Shown one piece after another: positions 59,660 through 64,000 of a stretch of DNA of 64,000 bases. Made by a program: the position numbers and the translations under genes. The notes beneath the pieces were generated by a model that worked only from the letters and a program-made list of their open reading frames with translations, was not told the DNA's origin and did not search any database. The stretch comes from Pyrinomonadaceae bacterium (GTDB taxonomy: Bacteria; Acidobacteriota; Blastocatellia; Pyrinomonadales; Pyrinomonadaceae): assembly GCA_030841105.1 (NCBI GenBank), contig JAVEDE010000095.1:1-64000 (forward strand). Direction: 5' to 3'. Every line of letters begins with the position of its first letter. Position 1 is the stretch's first letter.

Positions 59660-62600
59660 TTATTCGGCACATCCCAACAGATCCTCTATATCCGATATAT
59701 CCCTATCAAGATGGTGATACCCAATTCGCGCAACTGTTTCTTTAGCCTTCTCCCAACTCTTCCGCGCTCTTTCATTCTTATTCTGTATGAGACAGAGTCG
59801 GGCATTTAACAAATGGTAATCCGCATCACGCAGATGGTAGCCCGATCTCCCAATCATCTTTCTTGCTATCTTTAAGTTCTGGTCCGCTTTTCCCTGCTCA
59901 CCCAATATCATATAAAGCCGGGCATACAGTAGATGACAATCCGCTTGATACAGCGTCATACTGCCGCGCGTAGCAATGTCCAGCGCTTCGTCCAGATTAG
60001 CCTCCGCTTGGGTAAACTCCTTTGCTAATAGGTGCAGTTCTACCAACGCCAACCATCCGCGAGGAAGGTGAACATCTCGTCCCGTGCGCCGCAACTCGAC
60101 CATCGCTTTGTTCAGGTAAAGTTGAGCTTGGTTAAAGTGTTTTGCATCGTGGACGCCCTGAAATAGATGTGCCCGACCTAGTGATAAATGGAGTAAAGCT
60201 TCATCAATAAGATTGAAATTTTCCGATTCCGGAGATTCTAGAATTTGCTCGACCCTGTTCTGGACTTTATCGTACTCGCCCTGACTGAGTAGCAGATCGT
60301 GATATCGATTACTTAAAGGATGATAGAACGAGTAAGGGTGTTTGCCTTTAATTTTAATCCCTTCCTTGATTCCTTCTGCTTGCTGAAATGATTTTTCGGA
60401 ATCTGAGAGGGAACCTATATGGTGCAGCACATCGCCTCGCGTATTCAGCGCGCTCACAGTCTGGACCTCATCCTCGCTACGGAGTGCAAATTGAACGCCT
60501 TGTTGGCTGTAGGCCAAAGCTTGAGATAGATCGCCGAGGGGGAGGTAGATAGCACCTAGCGTGCCCGCATCAAGTGATGCATACTTCCAGGCATTCCGCG
60601 CCAGATCGGCTTCTAAAGCCGCATTCATGGGAATCAGGGCTTCTTTCAATCTACCAAGCATCCACAGCCTGTAACCGGCCTGCCCAAGCAGCAAAGCTCT
60701 CCAGCGTCCAGTGAGCTTGTTGGTGGACAGTTTCCAGTCTGGGGTAAAGAAACAGGACAGCGCAGTCAGGTCAGCACTGACAGTGCCGAGTTTGTTTGGA
60801 CTGAAAAAACTCTGTCCTCTCTGAATCTTATTATAGTAGACCCTGATAAATGCTTCTTTGTGGCGACCAGCATGGCAACCGTGTGTTACCGCCGCGTAGA
60901 GCGGAGACACATCCTCTACAGTATTGGGTAACTCTTTAGCCGTGCTTGTGAGGTAATCGAACAGCCGGCTATTGCCTTCTCGCCAAGCAGCAGGGTGATT
61001 TTGCTTGAGTTGATGTCCAAAGTGTTCACGCACCAATGGGTGAGTGTCGAGAGTTTCAGGTTGACTGCAACTTGGTGCTGATAAGAGATTGGAGCGGCGC
61101 AATCTGATCAACACTTGTTGCCATGCATTCTCGCTTAAACCTTGCAAGGCATCGGTAAGTTCAGGAATGGCGGGCGCGCGGCGAAGGGCTGCAATCGCGA
61201 TTTCGTCGGCAGGTCGGTTAAATAGCCCGAGCATCCGAAGCACGGCTGTTTCGGGTCCTTGACCAAACCAACTTTCATAAGAAGCCAACATTCTTTGCGC
61301 GTGGCCTCCGTAGCGCTCGTCGCCTTCAAGATCGCTGATTTCCGTGCGTCGGCGCACGTCTCCCTCGTATACCTCGCCGAGATAACTGCCGAGCAGCATA
61401 AGGGCAAGGGAGTGGCCTTCAAAATCTTTGGCAGCCTGTTCCAGTTCAGCCTCTGTGCCTTTGACCCCCTGCGCTGCCAGCAACTGCGCTCCGGCGGTAG
61501 GCGAGAGATGTTCGAGGTAGATACGCTGAGCGGTTTTGCCTTCGAAGTGGTTGAGTTCGGCGATAGCCACGCGCGTGGAAATGACGCACAGGCCTTTATT
61601 GGAGGTAGCAAGTTGGTTCAACAGCGACTGGAGTGCCGGGTCCTTAATCCTGCCATCGTATACTCCAGGAGGATGTTGTAACGGCTCTAATCCGTCAAGC
61701 ACGAGCAATGTGCGTTGTCTGTTAATGAGTCGCGCCAGCCTTTCGCCTTTATCCCACGCCGTTCCCTTATTGGAGTCGGCGTCACCGAAGAATTTAAGCG
61801 CGGCTTCTATGAACTGGTCGGCAGAGGCAGCACGATCAGTCGTACCTTGACTGTAAAACGACCATGCATAGACACGCCGAGCCCCGCGATAATTATCCAA
61901 CGCCATGCGCTCCAGCCAACGGTTTACTAAGGCCGATTTACCAACCCCGCCCCAAGCCACCAAGCTGAAGACATTAATGTCATGACTAGCCCATGCATCG
62001 TCTAATGATTTTAATTCTCGTTCGCGACCGAATAAAGCAGGATCAGTGACCGGCAAGCGGGTAGTTGATACATGGCTGGGGGATAAGTGGCGAGGGGCGG
62101 TATCCCAATCTGCCCTCGGAAATACTTTTACGACTACATATCCTTCTCGTTCTGTCACCTCTGGGATGGGGGCACCAACTTCCTTACAATCGTCTACTGA
62201 GGCTGGAATCCCCTGTCCCCGACCTTCAAATAATTTAATGTTAAAGATCGCCTGCGCTAATGTTGGATTGCGTAGTTTAGATTCACTGATAAGATCTTTC
62301 AGAAGATATTCAGACTTATTGCTAAGATGTTTGCCATACCATGTTCCGGGGCTCCCTACCTCAATGCGATCCTTAAACAATCGCACCTGAACCGCCTGGC
62401 TTTCAATAGTGTAATCTCTATGGCATAAGGCATTAGCTATTGTCTCTCGCACACACTCCATTGGGTACTGATAGGTAGTCTGTAAATCCGGACGTTCGGG
62501 GACCCGATCTTCCCTGCTGTCAATATTCGTTAAGATGAAATTATATGCATCTGCGATTTGCTGTTGGATAGGCCCTTCAAAATCTGTGTTCTTTTTTGCG

Positions 62601-63307
62601 TTTTTCCCAGAGATTTCCGAGCCATCGTAGCTTGAGCACTTTGTTATCGCCATCGGAGAGTATCTGCTTGGCTGCTCGGTAAATAGAAGTACCCCGGTCA
62701 ATGTTAATCTACCCCCGACTAGAAGGTGCATTCTTTCTAGGAAGGAATCGTGCGAAAAAAATTTAGAGTATTTCTGACGAACCTCCTCACGTAAACGCTC
62801 CCTATAGGCGGCAACCGCCTGCTTACTGTATTGGGTTTCAGGAGTTAATTTGTCGAGGTAACAGGCTGGTTTTAAAACCTCTTCAGGAGTTGACTGTGGG
62901 GTGCTATCTTCAAGAGGGTAGTGCTTTCGGAGTGATTCGATAAGTTGCTCAATACCTCTACGTAAGTTTGTCCCACTACAGTCGACCAACTTAATATCAC
63001 CAATAACTATGTTATCTACCGCAGCCTCTGCTTGTAGCTTGACAGGAAAAATTTGAGCACCTGATGCTTGAGCGGCTATCACTACACGTCTTGCCCAGTT
63101 AGTTCCGACCGCCTTAATCGTGCCACAAACTACAACGGGAAAATGCTGATCAATATACTTCTCGAACTCTTGAGTATAAGATTCGCCGACTAATACCGTG
63201 CCACGATGTACTACCTCATAGCCTGCACTCCCGAGTGCTTCCCCTAGTATTTTGGCTATATCTTCTTCATCTTCGGCATGGGCGAGGATGAGCTTCTTCA
63301 TGGTCAT
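59660..63307 (-). CDS. STAND NTPase with TIR-like and RecG-type HATPase N-terminus and TPR sensor
   Basis: 1215 residues. Residues 1-135: TIR-like domain (LILAHAEDEEDIAKILGEAL, FPVVVCGTIKAVGTNWARRV) without the catalytic Glu. Residues about 180-400: HATPase_c_4/AlbA-type region as in RecG-like and Schlafen-like regulators (ECVRETIANALCHRDYTIES, KDRIEVGSPGTW, LFEGRGQGIPASV). Residues about 440-720: NB-ARC/STAND core with Walker A LVAWGGVGKSALVNRWLERM near 448, Walker B TLLVLDGLEPLQ near 534. Residues about 880-1215: TPR-like helices (LAYSQQGVQFALRSEDEVQ, ARLYMILGEQGKADQNLKIA). STAND proteins with TPR sensors and TIR effectors are known from phage defence (Avs-like). AT-rich relative to the chromosome. 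Starts four bases behind the small TIR gene. Confidence 0.85.
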   Translation of the reverse strand: MTMKKLILAHAEDEEDIAKILGEALGSAGYEVVHRGTVLVGESYTQEFEKYIDQHFPVVVCGTIKAVGTNWARRVVIAAQASGAQIFPVKLQAEAAVDNIVIGDIKLVDCSGTNLRRGIEQLIESLRKHYPLEDSTPQSTPEEVLKPACYLDKLTPETQYSKQAVAAYRERLREEVRQKYSKFFSHDSFLERMHLLVGGRLTLTGVLLFTEQPSRYSPMAITKCSSYDGSEISGKNAKKNTDFEGPIQQQIADAYNFILTNIDSREDRVPERPDLQTTYQYPMECVRETIANALCHRDYTIESQAVQVRLFKDRIEVGSPGTWYGKHLSNKSEYLLKDLISESKLRNPTLAQAIFNIKLFEGRGQGIPASVDDCKEVGAPIPEVTEREGYVVVKVFPRADWDTAPRHLSPSHVSTTRLPVTDPALFGRERELKSLDDAWASHDINVFSLVAWGGVGKSALVNRWLERMALDNYRGARRVYAWSFYSQGTTDRAASADQFIEAALKFFGDADSNKGTAWDKGERLARLINRQRTLLVLDGLEPLQHPPGVYDGRIKDPALQSLLNQLATSNKGLCVISTRVAIAELNHFEGKTAQRIYLEHLSPTAGAQLLAAQGVKGTEAELEQAAKDFEGHSLALMLLGSYLGEVYEGDVRRRTEISDLEGDERYGGHAQRMLASYESWFGQGPETAVLRMLGLFNRPADEIAIAALRRAPAIPELTDALQGLSENAWQQVLIRLRRSNLLSAPSCSQPETLDTHPLVREHFGHQLKQNHPAAWREGNSRLFDYLTSTAKELPNTVEDVSPLYAAVTHGCHAGRHKEAFIRVYYNKIQRGQSFFSPNKLGTVSADLTALSCFFTPDWKLSTNKLTGRWRALLLGQAGYRLWMLGRLKEALIPMNAALEADLARNAWKYASLDAGTLGAIYLPLGDLSQALAYSQQGVQFALRSEDEVQTVSALNTRGDVLHHIGSLSDSEKSFQQAEGIKEGIKIKGKHPYSFYHPLSNRYHDLLLSQGEYDKVQNRVEQILESPESENFNLIDEALLHLSLGRAHLFQGVHDAKHFNQAQLYLNKAMVELRRTGRDVHLPRGWLALVELHLLAKEFTQAEANLDEALDIATRGSMTLYQADCHLLYARLYMILGEQGKADQNLKIARKMIGRSGYHLRDADYHLLNARLCLIQNKNERARKSWEKAKETVARIGYHHLDRDISDIEDLLGCAE

Positions 63308-63311
63308 TTAC

Positions 63312-63698
63312 CTATCGAATAGCTTTTAAAAGACTTGCCAATCCTTCAGACCAATCTTTAACCAAATCCGCATACTTTATATCAGCCAATATAGCTGGCA
63401 GTTCGCCCCCTGTTAGCCGCACGGGTAAGAGTTTTACTGATTGGTCATTTAACTGACGAGCTAAAGTGGACATACATTCCCGATTAATCCAGGCACTATC
63501 TATACCTTCACGTGATAGACATAGCACGACATATTTCGCATCTTTTAATCCTTCATGAATCTGCCCAACCAGGCTATCTCCCACTTCAATCTTCCAAGCA
63601 TCCAGCCATACAACATGTCCTACATCTCGAATCGCTTCTGCCAAGCGGGTAGCTTCTTGCGTATCAACTCCACGATGACTAATGAACACGTTAGCCAT
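63312..63698 (-). CDS. Stand-alone TIR-domain protein
   Basis: 128 residues; AGGAGGA lies 5 bases before the ATG. The whole protein is one TIR domain: ANVFISHRGVDTQEATRLAE, VVWLDAWKIEVGDSLVGQI (BB loop), YVVLCLSREGIDSAWINREC with Glu74 in SAWINRE, matching the catalytic glutamate of NAD-degrading TIRs. First gene of an operon with the STAND protein. Likely effector that cleaves NAD when the sensor oligomerises; that is inference from related defence systems. Confidence 0.85.
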   Translation of the reverse strand: MANVFISHRGVDTQEATRLAEAIRDVGHVVWLDAWKIEVGDSLVGQIHEGLKDAKYVVLCLSREGIDSAWINRECMSTLARQLNDQSVKLLPVRLTGGELPAILADIKYADLVKDWSEGLASLLKAIR

Positions 63699-64000
63699 GA
63701 TGTCCTCCTCAAATAGAGATATTGCAGAAGTTCATATTGCAACAGACCAGAATTGATGTTCTGCGGTAATGTTGCCACGCATTGTCGACACGTAGGATTT
63801 CATGCTCTAGCCACAGATTGTGCGTTTTTTGTTCGCGTGCCGAAACCACTTTCATCTCAGGTATTGTACAGAGGATGTGAGATATAATGCCGATTATCGG
63901 CCTCGGCCCGATTGTAGCATTGACTTTTCGCCTTACCCAGAAATATCTTCACTAAGTATCACCGTCCTAAGGTCTGGCCGACAGCGATAGATTCTGCATC
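63699..64000. other. 302-bp tail of the window, AT-rich
   Basis: Promoter side of the TIR operon (63699-63780, with two TGCAATAT boxes on the minus strand). On the minus strand a frame enters at 64000 and ends with a TGA at 63959-63961 (DAESIAVGQTLGR, stop), which may be the end of a further gene outside the window; support is weak. Nothing else is recognised. Confidence 0.4.

Noticed and set aside
59660-63698. Toxin-antitoxin pair or two-component regulator
   Set aside because: The first domain has a response-regulator-like look (AHAEDEEDIA) but lacks the phospho-Asp and Lys pattern; the TIR-type helix order fits better, and there is no kinase.

Overview
The window is 64 kb of mostly high-GC, densely packed bacterial DNA from a Gram-negative organism: it carries LPS-transport genes (lptB, an LptC/LptA fusion), a complete MlaE/F/D lipid-transport operon, a Wza-like export lipoprotein gene and sigma-54. 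Gene content (tricorn-like propeller protease, propeller-amidohydrolase, GH172, incomplete regulatory PTS beside rpoN, RNase J, DUF11/lamin-tail secreted proteins) fits Acidobacteriota, probably Blastocatellia; this is inference from gene families, not from a marker comparison.

Layout. 1-9.97 kb: end of a TerC-type membrane protein, a GH172 hydrolase, DinB, a tricorn-like S41 protease, a phosphatase-superfamily enzyme coupled to an MFS transporter, and small proteins. 10.0-10.6 kb: RNase P RNA on the minus strand. 10.7-16.2 kb: envelope proteins (CPBP, DUF11/TPR, Wza-like). 16.6-30.3 kb: one long minus-strand cluster PilZ-recJ-lptC/A-lptB-rpoN-hpf-yceI-hprK-rapZ-zinc ribbon-EIIA(Man)-HPr-EI, i.e. 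the sigma-54/regulatory PTS locus joined to LPS export. 30.4-35.5 kb: an AT-richer island of three tandem promoter-A-B cassettes encoding diverged small secreted proteins, with a repeated promoter/leader and a repeated cysteine-rich module; two of the three B genes are cut short by in-frame stops. 35.6-53.1 kb: housekeeping and envelope genes (uppP, SDR, ACT, rnj, M48 peptidase, rsmA, ribD, ftsY, lamin-tail protein, propeller-amidohydrolase, HD-GYP). 53.4-55.6 kb: ECF sigma, anti-sigma and Spy/CpxP-like protein. 55.9-58.9 kb: mlaE-mlaF-mlaD. 58.9-63.7 kb: an AT-richer accessory segment with a TnsD-like remnant and a two-gene TIR / TIR-like-HATPase-STAND-TPR module that looks like an immune system.

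Three things stand out: the A/B cassette array, the TIR-STAND pair next to a Tn7-type targeting-protein remnant, and a family of heptamer-periodic inverted repeats that sit directly behind stop codons in at least seven intergenic gaps and use different heptamer words at different sites.
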